A stretch of 64,000 nt of DNA from Petrolisthes cinctipes (GCA_033782935.1 JAWQEG010002467.1:54705-118704); one strand, 5' to 3'. Counted from the stretch's first letter, positions 14,301 to 26,489 are shown. Program-made: numbers and translations. The notes: generated by a model not told the origin, from the letters alone.

Positions 14301-17300
14301 GTTTCCATGTTTCCAGATGTTGGGTAATGTGTTGTGTGAGTAGCTGTTGTTTGCAATGTTAGTGAGTGCTTGTATGCCTTGTGGTCCAAGGTGTATGTTA
14401 CTGATGTTGTCTGGACCACAGGCAGGTGAGTGTTTTATGTTGTGAATGATGTGATTTGTCTGATGATTTGTGAATGGTGAATAGTCTGGGTCAGTGGGGA
14501 AACGTCTCTTGCGTCTAATGACTCGTCTGTCTTCAGGATGAGGGTGAAGGTAGACACCAATGCTTTCATTACACCAAACTTTGTAAGTCGTTTATTGTAC
14601 GTACGATATTGGGTATGGATAAGTAAGGACAAAATTTATTCTCTCAATTTCACATTATCATAACTTCTGTAGCTTGCAATACTTTTAATGTTTGTTTTTG
14701 CAGGTTTGTAATGATTCGGTGTGACCTGAATCGTAAGTGGGAAATTGTTGGCGTCGTACAGAAGAAGGGACCAGCTGCAACGAAACCTTATGAGCACAAG
14801 GGTAGTAGAGCAAGCATTTCATCATCCAAACCTTCTTCTAGTGCACCCCAAGTGATTGATCTCGAGGAAGAGGAACAGAAGGATAAGGAGAGAGAAAATA
14901 CTGGTAATGATAATAAGGATTTGATCGAGACGGAGGATGCTGATAAGGTGGAGCCTCTGTCACCAACAGACAAGGATGGTGGTGGGACATGGGAAGGCTC
15001 TTTGCCCATGATAGCAAGTGTCCACAGTGCTTCTGACCCCAACATGGCTGAGATAATAGGACCAGATGAGATTCCAGAAAAATTACCGCCAACACCCGAG
15101 ACCCCTTCAGAGGAGCCTCACACCGAACCGTCCTCAGAGGGTCTTGGCACTGGATCCCTCACAGAGGGTCTAAGCACTGAACCCACTTCAGAAAGGCCTC
15201 GCACCGAACCCTTGTCAGTTGCTATAAGCCCCAAACCCACCTCTGAGAGATCTCTCGCTAAACCTGTGAGCGTACCTAAAAGTATTCCTGACTTGGTTCC
15301 AATACCAGCTAATATTATTGAAAAGTTGGGTCATGAGATAAAGACTAGTGAAAGCATGAATACACCAGCCATATTGCCAAATCCAGTGCAAATAGGACAA
15401 TCACTGGAGCAGCCACCTAAACAATTATTTTTTGTGCCTACTGCTTTCAACGTTGCTTCTAAATCGTCAAGTTCAACATCTTCCTTGAATACCCCTCCTC
15501 AGGGATTGAAAACAATGAGACTGAACATGACAAGTGGTAAACTACAAGGTAATAATAACAATAATCCTCCAGTTTCAAGAGCAGTATCCCCTGTTTTACC
15601 TGCTCAGGACTCTCATGGCTTGGGAAAACTCAATATTATTTTACCCAAAGATAATATAAATTTGGCAAAAAGTGACCCAAGCATTACCATAAATAAAGAA
15701 GGAACGGGTCTTAAACAGCCCAATATAACTCCAGGTGCCATAATCCGTCCTACATTGCCAACTATGGTTAGTGGTAGTAGTCAAGGTGCTGGACCTACTG
15801 CATTGCCTAACCCAAGAATGCTCTGTTTACCTACCTCTGGTGGGATGTCAAAGGTTGTGTTGGTTCCAAGCGTGACTTCGGGACAGTCACCCCGAATGAT
15901 GCTCCTGCCTACTGTTCCAGGAGCTAATGTGACAGACAGTAGCAAGATGAGGATGGTTTTGATGCCATCACCTCAGGACAGCAGCAAAATGATTCTCATA
16001 CCCACACCTTCCATACCAACAACAGAGACAAGTGACATTTCCCAAGTAAGTGGTGGTAGTGGTACTGCACCCAGTGATGCTGATAAAAAGAAAATGGTAG
16101 TACTTTCATCCAATTTACTAGGAAACTTCTTAACAAGACCACCATCTGTTCCAGCAGAGCAGATATCAAAGTCTCAACCCTCTGGCTCAGCACTCCTTTC
16201 TGATGTTTCATGTAGTCAGAAATCCTGTAAAGGCACTCTGTTTGTTCCAATTGGTGGTGGTACTAATGTTCAAACTAAATCACCAATAGGTCTTAAGGCT
16301 GATATATATAATCCATTACCAGGAAAACAAGTTAAAACTGCAGAGGATACTTCCGATGATGTTGTTGTCATTGGCTCCGCACAAAACAGTCTAACCATTA
16401 CTCGGATGAGAACCTCATCGGAATCTTCAGTCACACAAATAAAACCACATTGTTCTAGTTCCTCGCTTTTGGTGCCGCCAATGGCAGTTTCAGTAGCCAG
16501 TAGTACAACAGCTGAAACTTTTGTTGTAAACACAGTAACACCAGTTTCTAGTACAATACCAGTGTCTAGCACAGGATCTGAGAAAACTACTAGTGCAGCA
16601 GGCAGCTTAGAAAATGTAGAGAGTGTGTCTTCAAGTGCCTCAGAAGAAAATGTAACTGCAAGTAGTTCAAGTCAGTCATACAAGGACACGGTAGTGATTG
16701 GTGACACCCATGCAAGTACTCTCAGTGAAGTGTCTGTTAAACCTGAATCAAACAACAAGAGGAAGATACTGGCATCTAAGGCAAGAGAGAGTCATGAATC
16801 TGCCCACTCATCACAACAAACTGATGATGATAAAAATGGAGTTGAGGTGGTCAAAGAAACGAAACCGAAAGTTTCACCCATTAAAAAGGTTGGGTACCAT
16901 TGGAGTGCAGTAGATCTCTCCCTCAACTTCAAGAGTGTCAAGCTAGAGTGGCTGCTTGGTACAATCAGGAAGAATGTCTTGGTGAATATCTACAAAATGT
17001 CACAGAAAACTTTCTCGCCAGTTACCTTGAGTGTGAAGAATGGAATGTGTACCTCCATGTTGTACGGTCTTGCTAGAAGTGGTGGTGACCAGCAAAATGA
17101 ACCTACTTCTCCACCAGTACTCATCCTGGGTTCAGTAGTGTCTGCCGTCATGAGTTCTTCCTCTACACCAGATACAGTGTTGTTTCAACTGAACTCCATA
17201 AAGTATTTCATCAGAGAAAGTACAGGAGAACTCTCTTCATACACGTATGATGCAAGTGGAGAATATTTAATCAAAGTAGCTTCAAAAAAGAGAGGAGATG

Positions 17301-20300
17301 GAGGTGAAATGGTTGGAATTGGTGAGAAGGTGCCAGTCCAGAAAATGAGAGAGCAGGGTGAATCTTTGAAAGTATCTCAGCAACCACAAGCAGAGGCAAA
17401 AACCAATAATGATAGTGGTGGAAAACAAAAGAGTGCATTGGATTCACAAAGTGGACAGGATGATGGTGGATGCAGTTGCACCACTGCAGGAGACTTTATG
17501 TGCATGGGACATAGTTCTACCCAGGAGAAAAAAATGACTGATTCACCTATACCCATGGTGGACCAGTCAACCTTACCCAAGCCAGCCTCTGAAAAACATC
17601 GAAATTCTCCTGGATCCTCAGTACCACCCTTAGAAGTTTCTGGGGATATATTGAAAACTACTTTATTAACTAGTGAAGGAAAACTTTGTAAGATGGTATC
17701 ACGAAGTAAATCTCCTCCAGACTCCCAGTCTGTGTGTAGTACCACAATCTCAAAACTCAAGGTGCAAGTTTCAAAATCAAAGCAAAAATCCAACAATAAA
17801 GAACAAGGAGACTTAGAGAATATTACTTCAGATCAAACATACAGTACTGGAAAAAAAAAGTCAAATATCCAAAGCCATGATAAAGTCGAACTCACAGATA
17901 AGGAACTTGAAGAAGACATCCAGGACAGCATTTCAGATCCCATGAGTGGAGTGAAAATTGTTAGTGTTCAAGGAAGCCAGCCTCTTATTTTCAGTGATGT
18001 TCCAGCCACTGACAACCAGCCAGAAAAGAATACCACAAACAAGCCACTTGAAAGTGACTTGGCAGATAGTGAAGGCGAAGAAGATATTGACATTGTAGGA
18101 AGTGATGATAATGACCCACAGTCAATACTCTCCATTCTCAGACAACAGATGGAAGATGAAGGTCGAGGTAAGTGTTTGTGAAATTTGTTTGCTAAATAAT
18201 AACACAGTAGTAATGTGTAATATCACTATTTGCATCATAAGCATTCTACCTCTTCTCTCTGCACTCGGCGTACAGTATAATTAATCAATCGAAAAGGGGA
18301 TGGGATTTGGAAGAGCTTGAACATTAAGGTGCAGTTTCCAGTAATGTTCCTGTATTGTTAAAAATGTGCTGGTTTCATCCCTTGTAAATAATCTTCCTTT
18401 TTACATTTAGGATCAAGAGTAAAAACCTCCACTAGTTCCTTCAGCACCCCGGCTGAGGTAGCCAAGAGGTTACTGACTTCACAAGCAGATACCAGCATCC
18501 AGGGACAGAAACGCAAGATAGGTGAGGACCTTTGGCCTTGTTGAAATTGCAACTTTCTAAGCCATAATTACTCAGACTGTATGATAGCATTGTGACCATT
18601 TTTCACCAGAAGTTTTCACCAGTTTTCTGTGCATAACTTCTGTCTTTCACTTCACGATCTTGGTCATTAACTTGGTGCTGTTAGTAAGGACTTGAAAACT
18701 AGGTTATAAAATAAAGCTATTGTATGTAACAGTACCAGTAGGACATTTCAGAATTTACTCTTGTATCATATAATTTCAGATGAGATATACCAAGGAGAGT
18801 ATGAACGACCGTGTCCACGCTCCAAGAAGACTCCAAAGAGCAGCCAGGTAGCTACAGTGACAAATGATTGAACTTCCGGCCTGATGATGCATATAAAATT
18901 TAATTGCTAAAGTTAAGGTGTAATACCTAACATGGTATAATACAGAGTGTATTGCGACGTATAGTAATAACTTCATTTTGAGTATAATTTGTTCTATAGT
19001 GTAAGTTGTGTGTGATCTCAGTACAGTACATTGGATACTGATGAAAAAGGTTGTAATTTGTTGACAAAAGGTGGGACGGGAGGCTGGGAGCTTTGGAGGG
19101 GCGGCGGGAGACGAGTAGCCTAATCGGTTATCGGAGAAAAGAGGCCTTATTTATTTCTTCCTAATCACAATTGCAATATTTTTGTGACTTTCTATAATGT
19201 ATATGGAATCATATTTTCAATGCAAATGGATAATGCCAGGCCTGTATTGAAAGAAAATCAAGGAAATGTAGGGAAAATGTTGATGCTTGCATTCGGTAGA
19301 GTTTACTTAATGGTCAAAAAGATTTGAGTTATATTTTGTCATATATTTTATATATACAGTATGTATATATATATATTTTTTGTAGATGTCAGGAAAACTG
19401 GCCAAACAACTGAAGCTGGAGTCTGCTGATGTAGACATGTCCATGACACCATCCCACTTGGCTCACCTAAAGCCAGGGTCAACAGACACCACAGACACCA
19501 TCCCTGAGGAAGATATCAGTCTCCCGGGACCCTCTGGGAACTGGATCTCCCCAAAGGTTAAATTTAATGTAATCCCAGCTAAGCAATCAAAGCTAGGGAA
19601 AACTATAGTACGTCTAAAAAAGAAGGTGAGAATTGACATTTTACTCAATGTTACACACACATTCTCACAATTTACATGGTCTATCATGGTATATCATGCC
19701 AAGAAAAAAGAGAAGCAACTTAACATGCTTATGGCACTTTCTCTTGTTCAGAACACTGAGTATATTTCCAGTACAATACAGTGGTGAAAGACAGTAACAA
19801 TAGCTTGTATATATTGTATGAAGGTTATGGGTTGATTTCAGAGTTGTTTGTAGTCAATATAGTCCAGTAGGAGCACTTAAATGATGGAAAGTGAGCTGTG
19901 AATGGGGTCTACAAGAATTTTGTGATGATTTTTTATGAGGAGAGGATGTAGCATTCTTAGTTATTGAACTCTGACAAATGGGCCGTCTTCTAAATAACTT
20001 ATTGATCTCCAGGAAAAGGCCATTGTTGATGTTGAGGGCTACACGGATGAACGCAATACTGAAATGCACAATGAGTTGGAGAGGATGCGAAGAAAAGTGA
20101 TGCGCCACCTCTTCTGTCATCTACAAAAGTGCATTGCCAGAGTACATGGCAGTCCTTTGTATGGAGAAACTTCAGCTCAGCCCAAAAATTCCATACTGAG
20201 TGTTGTAAGTTTAGTATTATTTTGTGTAATTTTTTTTTTTTAAGATTATAGCAAAGGCAAGGTTAGATGACATTGCTGTATAGTCATTGCAGTGTCAGTC

Positions 20301-22438
20301 AGGCAACACTAATTTACAGTGACAGGATTACACTGAGGCTTTAACAACTGCATGTTATTCCTGATTTGGATACCTAAATGGTTTCCTCTAACTGACATGA
20401 CTGAACCTCTTACTTCTACATCTAGTCTAAATACTATTGAATCACACGGGGACTTGCTAACCAAAATACCATGTATGATAATTTACTTTCCGTATAAAAG
20501 CATGCTGGTAGTTAGTCATGAGTTACAAAGACTATACTGGTACTTTAATTTATGATCTGTTATCCAGTTGGAATGTAAAATAATCATCCATATAGGAGTA
20601 ACTCGCGTAAAAGTTTGACAGTTTCCCTCTGTTCCTTAGCTGATAAACTTTACAATAAATAGGTTAAGTACCATCTTTTAATATACTACAAAAAGCTACT
20701 TACCACTTAAAACAATAACATAATATGTGAACGTGAAAACAGTAGATGGCAAATTATTTAAGATGCCCATATGTGGATGATTATTATAGACCACGACTGT
20801 ACAGTTGTACATAATTCCATTGTCAGGGATTTTCAGGGAATATATTTAAAACTGTAAGTATATGCTATTTTATTATGTTTGCCTTATTTATTGTAAAACT
20901 CAAAAATGTTTTTTGCAGTCGTCCAAAGTGTGTGAAATGCTGAGAGTAGAAGAAATGAAATTGTGGTTACAAGAGGAAAAGATCAGACAAGAAAGGAGTT
21001 CAATGATAAAGAAGTTGGCAACTGTGATTGCAGGTAAGTTTACATATTTTCTCCAACCATGGGTCATAACCCATAAAACGGGGGGTAGGTACCCACATTT
21101 GCTTGAAAAATTTAAGCACTCCATCATTACTTTTCCCTCATATATTATTAGATCGTGAGGTGTTAGTTGTAGTACATCTTAGTGACTTATGAAATAGTGA
21201 ATTTTTTGGAGAGTTCTAGGTGGGAATGAGGCATCAGAGGTGTAGCTAGAATGATAGGTAAATTTTCATGTGGCATCCATATTCATACATAGTTAATTAA
21301 AACATGTATTATATTTGTAGATGCACCAGAAGGGACACGAATGCTGTGGAGACAATGGGTTCGTGATAACATGCAGAATCCTACAGGAAAGCAAGTAAGG
21401 ATTTTTGGATACTGTTTATGATTAGCGTGAATTATGATGAACATTTTTATTCAATAGCAATTTGGTAGCACTTGTATTATCATTAGATGTAAAATAACGC
21501 ATAAGATAATTTGTGGAGCTCCTACAGGTAAATGAAATATTTTTGCTAACTTTATAAGTGGTAATGTCTTACAGTCTCCTTTTCCATAAACACATACGCT
21601 TTGGAGTGACAACTGTAGCACTTCTGTATCACATTGTCTTGTATTTGTAAACTGTACTGGTGTAGTGAATGAGTTGTGTGGCTGATAGGGATATGGAATT
21701 TGCACTACTACCGTATATCTTTTCTATAGCATTAATTAATTAAATTAATTATATTATTTCCAGGCCTTTGAGAGGAAATGGACACCGTTCAACCTCGAGA
21801 AAGACATTCTTAGGTATAAACCTGGTGTAAGTAAATATAACTCTTGGCCAAGGCTTTACCAGTTATCTCTGGTATTTTTTTTCTGCTGCTGACACATTTA
21901 ATTTCCACTGCTGATATTTTTAAACCAAGCCATGATTTGGAGGCGAGGAATAATTTTATTTTTTACATGGACTGCTTTTTCTTCACAGGAGGCAAGCTTT
22001 GACATAGATGTGGATGATGGGAGTCCGCTACCAGGCCCGTCATCACCCCTGTTGACAGTAGACAAGCCCCTACAGCCTCAGCTTCCCAAACAGAAACCCA
22101 CCATCATTAAAACAGACACGTCCAAAGGTGCATCAACATCCAAAGTCATGACAAACATAGCAGAATCAAGTCCACCTAAACCAGGAAAAGTGCCCAGTGA
22201 CCAGACAGGTAAGCCCTCGGTCGGACTCACAACATCTGTGAAGTTGGGAAGAGGCAGGAGAGGAAGAGGGAGGTGGAGGAAACGTGGGCAGAAGCTTGTT
22301 TTGGACAATACTTATCAAGGAGCGAGCACCCCGGCAGATTCCGTATCCATCCCCACCAGTATAATCCTCATGGCTGGAACAAGTTCACGTGGAAGGAAAC
22401 TTGTCCGTAAAGAAGACATCAACTTTGTGCCAAAATAA
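2321..22438 (+). CDS. MGA: MGA-like (MAX gene-associated) transcription regulator, 17 coding exons
   Basis: Exons: 2321-5868, 6384-6452, 6810-8568, 8738-8837, 9270-9427, 9603-9774, 10236-11442, 12484-12627, 14704-18167, 18411-18521, 18780-18847, 19386-19625, 20013-20204, 20919-21033, 21321-21394, 21764-21826, 21989-22438. All junctions are GT-AG, phases match, and the total is 11,934 nt, an exact 3,978 codons including stop. Residues 1-1790 are Ser/Lys/Glu-rich and look disordered, with a strongly basic NLS-like patch near residue 1128 (RRRWLRKKRKRGRRF). A Cys/His-rich domain follows at about 1800-1935, then conserved-looking globular stretches (about 1936-2400 and 2270-2410), and a bHLH region at about 3690-3790. 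Vertebrate MGA pairs with MAX at E-boxes and scaffolds the PRC1.6 repressor complex in the nucleus; the same role here is inferred. The start ATG at 2321 is the first in the exon and has A at -3. It follows an acceptor, so more coding exons, for example a T-box, could lie off the window. Confidence 0.85.
6113..6263. mobile_element. Fold-back MITE copy (TTAA family) in MGA intron 1
   Basis: Ends are imperfect inverted repeats (AGGGATATTCT... / ...AGAATATCCCC followed by TTAA). The inner arms are GGAGGGCTACTGAATCATCC and GGAATCACAGACCTTCC, and the whole unit can fold on itself. Related copies occur at 22.5, 23.7, 26.5, 39.5, 45.6, 48.0, 52.8, 56.1, 56.6 and 56.8 kb. It has no coding capacity. 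Confidence 0.75.
8738..9774 (+). other. MGA: Exons encoding the Cys/His-rich MGA-type domain
   Basis: Three small exons (8738-8837, 9270-9427, 9603-9774) encode a dense cysteine pattern. It begins with ECTNEHCKLGCVC (residues about 1805-1817), then LLCQQR, then VEHCGRVECMFECIC (about 1827-1841). The EHC...C.C pattern therefore occurs twice, as expected for a metal-binding fold. It continues into a basic stretch (KKKRERRIPDRF). From family knowledge this matches the conserved region Pfam calls MGA_dom (formerly DUF4801). It is the best single marker for the gene's identity. The following exon at 10236 begins in phase and adds another Cys/His group (WCMDHSCYDCRC). Confidence 0.8.
8838..10235. 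other. MGA introns around the Cys-rich exons
   Basis: The introns 8838-9269, 9428-9602 and 9775-10235 contain no recognisable gene or repeat. Short open frames run into them from the exons but end in intronic stops. The other longer introns of this gene (5869-6383, 6453-6809, 8569-8737, 18848-19385, 19626-20012, 20205-20918, 21395-21763) are likewise AT-rich and empty apart from the MITE in the first. Confidence 0.6.
11463..12352. mobile_element. Pogo/Tigger-like non-autonomous DNA transposon (MITE)
   Basis: The left end reads GGTAAACCCTCACTAAGTCG (from 11469). The right end, on the opposite strand, reads CAGTAAACCCTCACTAACTC. They form terminal inverted repeats of about 17 bp enclosing about 890 bp. 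CAGTAAACCCTC-type ends are typical of pogo/Tigger members of the Tc1/mariner superfamily, which duplicate TA; a TA is present at 11466-11467. No transposase frame is visible, so it would be mobilised in trans or is dead. It lies in the MGA intron 11443-12483. Confidence 0.65.
12641..14580 (-). mobile_element. 5'-truncated non-LTR retrotransposon (I/Jockey-like) in an MGA intron
   Basis: The element is antisense to the host gene. Its 3' end is a short (CAA)n tail, seen as TTGTTGTTGTTG near 12646 on the plus strand. It encodes the C-terminal half of a reverse transcriptase polyprotein only; the endonuclease and 5' region are missing, as is usual after incomplete reverse transcription. The 5' limit lies between about 14540 and 14590 and cannot be fixed because no clear target-site duplication was found. 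It fills nearly the whole intron 12628-14703. Confidence 0.85.
12665..14545 (-). pseudogene. Reverse transcriptase fragment of the intronic retroelement
   Basis: Read on the minus strand, the frame from about 14545 to 13466 contains RT blocks in order: HRPITLL, SSQHGFRPLHST, LDISKAFDAIPRHNL, NGVPQGSVLSPTLFNLYM and the catalytic box SYADDITL. After KNKCMQ near 13470 a single-base shift moves the protein to another frame, which runs to a stop at 12665. That part carries SVMDYASPAWAS and a C-terminal Cys/His knuckle (CPGCNTAPHSIKHIIEDC) typical of I/Jockey-type elements. The N-terminal endonuclease is absent. It is non-functional because of truncation and the frameshift. The GT-rich plus strand here is simply the complement of this CA-rich coding sequence. 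Confidence 0.85.
20013..21394 (+). other. MGA: Exons encoding the C-terminal bHLH(-zipper) region
   Basis: Exon 20013-20204 encodes HNELERMRRKVMRHLFCHLQ (from residue about 3699). This carries the class B bHLH signature: His, Glu and Arg at basic-region positions 5, 9 and 13, which contact a CACGTG-type E-box in MAX/MYC proteins, followed by helix 1. The intron after GILSV-type residues falls in helix 2; exon 20919-21033 then gives a long charged helix (SSKVCEMLRVEEMKLWLQEE...), and 21321-21394 a Trp-containing tail. The heptad leucine pattern of a zipper is weak. The loop is about as long as in MGA/MAX. Position near the C-terminus agrees with vertebrate MGA. Confidence 0.78.
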
Positions 22439-22518
22439 GTAATGTGTATCTTATCCTAAAGAAGTTTCAGAAGAATTTTATGACTCTTTCTCCTTCTAAA
22501 GTGTAAAAAGTAAGGACT

Positions 22519-22678
22519 TGGGGGGGGTATTATACGTTTCGTACATTAGAGCTTCATAATTCCTCCAAAGTATGCCAGGAAACCGAAACAATTTACAAAA
22601 ATAATGGTAACCTATTGCTTGCAATTTATTGGAGGAAACAGTTGCCCCAGATTTACCAACTCTGTACTTCCTCCTTAA
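22519..22678. mobile_element. Fold-back MITE copy in the MGA 3' UTR
   Basis: It has the family's inner arms ATTCCTCCAAAGTATGCCAG and TTATTGGAGGAA, and ends near CCTCCTTAA. A truncated relative follows at 23665-23738, keeping only the right end (CCAATTTACCAACAAGAGAA...TCCCCTTAA). Confidence 0.65.
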
Positions 22679-24688
22679 TATATTCACTCCAATCAAAACA
22701 AACTCAAAGCAAGTGGGAGTTGACATTATTTTGTATTAAATTGCATTGTGGAGAAGCCTAGTTTTGCAGTGAACCTAATGAACTCGAGCACTATTGTCTA
22801 AAAGAAACCTTGACCAATTTCAGTAAACTAGACTTCAAAGTGAGGATTTATGAACCTGCAACCTTGCATCGCTTAAAGTCTCAATATGCTGGATAGTAGT
22901 ATATCACTGCATATAATACCAGCCCTTTTAAACTTTTACATAAGTATTGTATAACAGATACATTTTATGATATGTAATATAATATTCATTCACACAAACT
23001 TCTCGAAAGGCGGTTTTATACTGTATATATATTGTAACAACAGGAGGGAAAAAGAAGTTCATTAATTTCATAGATAAATTATATTATTTCTATTTCATCT
23101 TAAATGACCCTTTTGCACTCTCAAAAAGGAGAGGTGACTTTACCAGAAAAAACTTGGGTTAATAATATTATTATGCAGTTGCCTACTTGACTGACATTTA
23201 TATATCTCTAGTTGGCATTATGCAACCATTGGCTTATTACATGGTTGCCTTATTGACTTATAATTAATGTGCATCAGAAATAAAAAACAGAATTTGGACG
23301 AATTAAATCAATACCAAAGAGTTTAACATGTATCAGATAGGAGTGAAACATAGGTAACAATTTTAGTTTAGTTTAATGTTGACAGTTTGTAATACTGGTG
23401 TCATTCATAAAAGTTGGTGCACCTTATCAGACCAAAGAATATGGATTGCTGCTGTAAATAATATACAATCAATATGTATCACATTTGTGTATCTGCAAGG
23501 CAAAGGTGCAACTAAAGTATTTAGTAATGGTTTAACAATATTTAACTGTTTTATCAATCTGTTTACTAAAACTTTAGATACTTATTTTTTAAGCTTTTGT
23601 GTTTTGTGGTACTGTTGTAGATTTTGGAGAAGTTACATAATTATCCTCTCTTAGTACTATTGAGGGCATCTGTTTTTTGGTATAGTTAGGAGGTATATGT
23701 AGCCTTCCAATTTACCAACAAGAGAATTTCCCCTTAACTGTACAGCCACTAACACTTCAACCAAGACAGTTGGCTTAGTCAGTCGTTTATATTTTGATGA
23801 TGTTTACCAAGGGTGCTGCAGTTTGTAGCTCCAAAAAGTTTATAACTGAAGAAAACGAGTCAAGGGAGTAATGCACCACTCCACTGTCTCACACCTTGCA
23901 CAGGAATGATGCATTAACTGTCCCAGGTTGAATTGTCATAAGTTGTAACGTCAAATGAACAAGTTTTTGATAATCCTTGGCTCAACAAAATTATAGATCA
24001 AGTGACCAGATACTGTGACCAACCTTCTTATAATGTCCACACTTCTATGATCTTATTTAATTACACCTTATGCATTAATTTGAGGAAGGAAAATATTACA
24101 CCTTCCTTATGTTGTTATAATAGAGCTGGATGATGGAGAACAAGGTGCATGAGCTTCCCTACGCTGTCAGGTCATATAAATACTGTACTCGCATGTATAC
24201 AGAAGCCTTTTTCTATAAAAGCCTAGATATTGTGTCATAAATAAATATACTGTACATTGTATTTGGAGAGTTTGTACTTTAGGTACTGTAAATACTGTAA
24301 GTGTCATTTACAAATGTGTCATCATAGATCATATGTAAACAATAACATGTGCCATTTGCAATGTTCTTATAGAATATGTTAATATAAGTGTCATCACGTC
24401 AGTCACAGTATTGAATGTAATTGTAGTGTCATTTACAAAGTTATCATTCGGGTGTATATAGACAAAATTTACCAAAATTTCACCATAGGTCATGTAAATA
24501 TGTGCATCATTTCTTAAGTATTCACGTGTGTTGTGAAACTCTAGAGTATGTAAACAGTGTAAATAAAATATGTTAATAGCTTATACATACATGCTGTATA
24601 TATAATGTAATAGCAAAGTGTTGAAGTACTGCTCGGTAATAACTGAGGTACGGTAATGCATCATGTTGACTGTACAGTTATATTTTTT

Positions 24689-24694
24689 AATAAA
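24689..24694 (+). promoter_or_regulatory. Candidate poly(A) signal AATAAA of the MGA-like gene
   Basis: The canonical AATAAA lies within TTTTTTAATAAACTTG, followed within 30 bases by a T-rich stretch. It is the most distal clear hexamer before the sequence turns into simple-repeat intergenic DNA. Confidence 0.4.
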
Positions 24695-26489
24695 CTTGAT
24701 ATCTATATTTTTATTTTATTTCTGACCATATAAAAAAATTGGAAATTAGAGTTTTACACCAAAATCTATATTGGGGAGACAGAAAAAATATATTGGACTA
24801 GCATTAGCATTTACAATACAAGGCACTGTAATAAACACATGACAATATGCAACAAAACTGGTGCCTCTTGAGACCAAAACCACTTCCTCCTATCTTCAGC
24901 TGCCCATTCCTTCCTTCCTTTTTCCTTTCTGCTTGCTGTCCCTACTCTGTCTCCTTCCTTGTGGTAAAGTCTACACATACACACATGTATCCGTGAGTGT
25001 ATATATATACTAGTCATGGGGTAAGGTCTAAAGAATTTCATCATAATCACAGTAATTTTCTAACCCTCACGTAGACTGCCATGGAGTTATCTACCGGGAG
25101 ACTTAAGCCACACGTACAGTACACCTGGAGACCCTCAGTTCTTAAGTGTCCTCTGTAAACCTAGGAAGCAATTTAATAAGTATATGCAGGAATACTTTCA
25201 GAACACTTATTTAATATTCTAAGGCTTGCCACTAAAGACTCGGACATAGGTTACAGACAGGTCCCCACACGGTCTCGATCTGCACGTGGTTCCCCTGCAA
25301 TTATTTATCTGACATAATGAGAGAGCAGTATATATTTCTAATAGCGGATTAGGACTACGATATGGGCCAGTCTACTAGTTACTCGATTTACAGTAATACC
25401 ACACAGACGTCACCTAAAACTAAAAACAGTAGGCTGGCTAAAAGTGAATATATTAGATATATAACATATAACTTACTTCACCTTGATATCGCTGCCTCAG
25501 ATCGAGTTGAGTCCGTGACATTCGAGTTGATTCACAAGATTAATTGTGGTTACTTAAAAATCAGGCTTCATTTATAAAGCAACGCACTAAAATGTAGGCT
25601 AGAGATAATATGATAACTGGCCTTGTATGTACAGTAGCCTATAGCTGAAAGCGCTAAATGTACCAAGAATTATTAGAAGGTGTAGTCCAGTTTTTCACAA
25701 CACACAAACAGAAGACTGTTTCCTCATTGGGTTATATGTGTTGAGTGCATTAATTAATACTAGTTTTGCTTTCCAACATTTACGGCACGAAGCTAAAGCA
25801 ATTTATCCGAGTGATGTTTGGGTTATCGTATTTCATAATAAATATTTCAGTATGTCATAAAACCCTCATTCCTTCCCTTTCTTCTTCAATCCTTCCCACA
25901 CTCTCTCTCTCTCTCTCTAACCCCTTCCCATTCTCTATCCAACCTTCCCATTCTTTGTTTAACCCTTCCCATTCTTTCGGCTAAAACTTTCTCATTCTCC
26001 TTCACTTTGGCAGAGGGAGAATGGGAACAAGATGGACACAATTAAATTTCCGAAAAATTTGACTTATAGCCTCTCATCAAAATTATAATAAAACGAGACA
26101 TTGACGAGTAATTTAAGATATTCTGGTTTACCCCAGCATAATGTCACATGAGCAAAATCACACGTGCACGACTCGTTATGAGCAACTATTATCACAGAAA
26201 TTATGTTAATCTGGTTTTAGCAAGTCAGCGATCCTATCCTAGTATTGAGTTTTTGAGGTACAGTAGTCCAATCAGAGCAAGTTATGATAGGAGCTTAATT
26301 TGAGATGTGATGACTCCCTTCAACCACAGTGTCCAGTGTTACAAGCTTTCTCAAATAACACACTTAGTCGTGACAGCCTTTACAATATATTCAAGCGCTG
26401 TGCTACGATACGGTATATATTCCAGCAGCCTCTCTGTGCTACATTACATACGCCCTCCCCTCGATAACGTTGTACACAAAGCCTAGCTG

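Larger units (their letters stand above)
22439..24705 (+). other. MGA: Probable 3' UTR of the MGA-like gene
   Basis: AT-rich sequence directly follows the TAA at 22436-22438. It holds several AATAAA hexamers; the best final one is AATAAA at 24689-24694, with others near 23280, 24240 and 24562, suggesting alternative polyadenylation. It also contains two MITE-related segments (22519-22678 and 23665-23738). No protein-coding frame is convincing. The transcript end is inferred, not shown. Confidence 0.5.

Noticed and set aside
14537..14582. A 46-bp exon of the MGA-like gene (acceptor TCTTCAG, donor GTAAGT)
   Set aside because: It ends in phase 0 while the next acceptor (14703) needs phase 2, so the joined frame would stop at once. 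Joining 12627 directly to 14704 keeps the frame, and the segment overlaps the open frame of the antisense retroelement.
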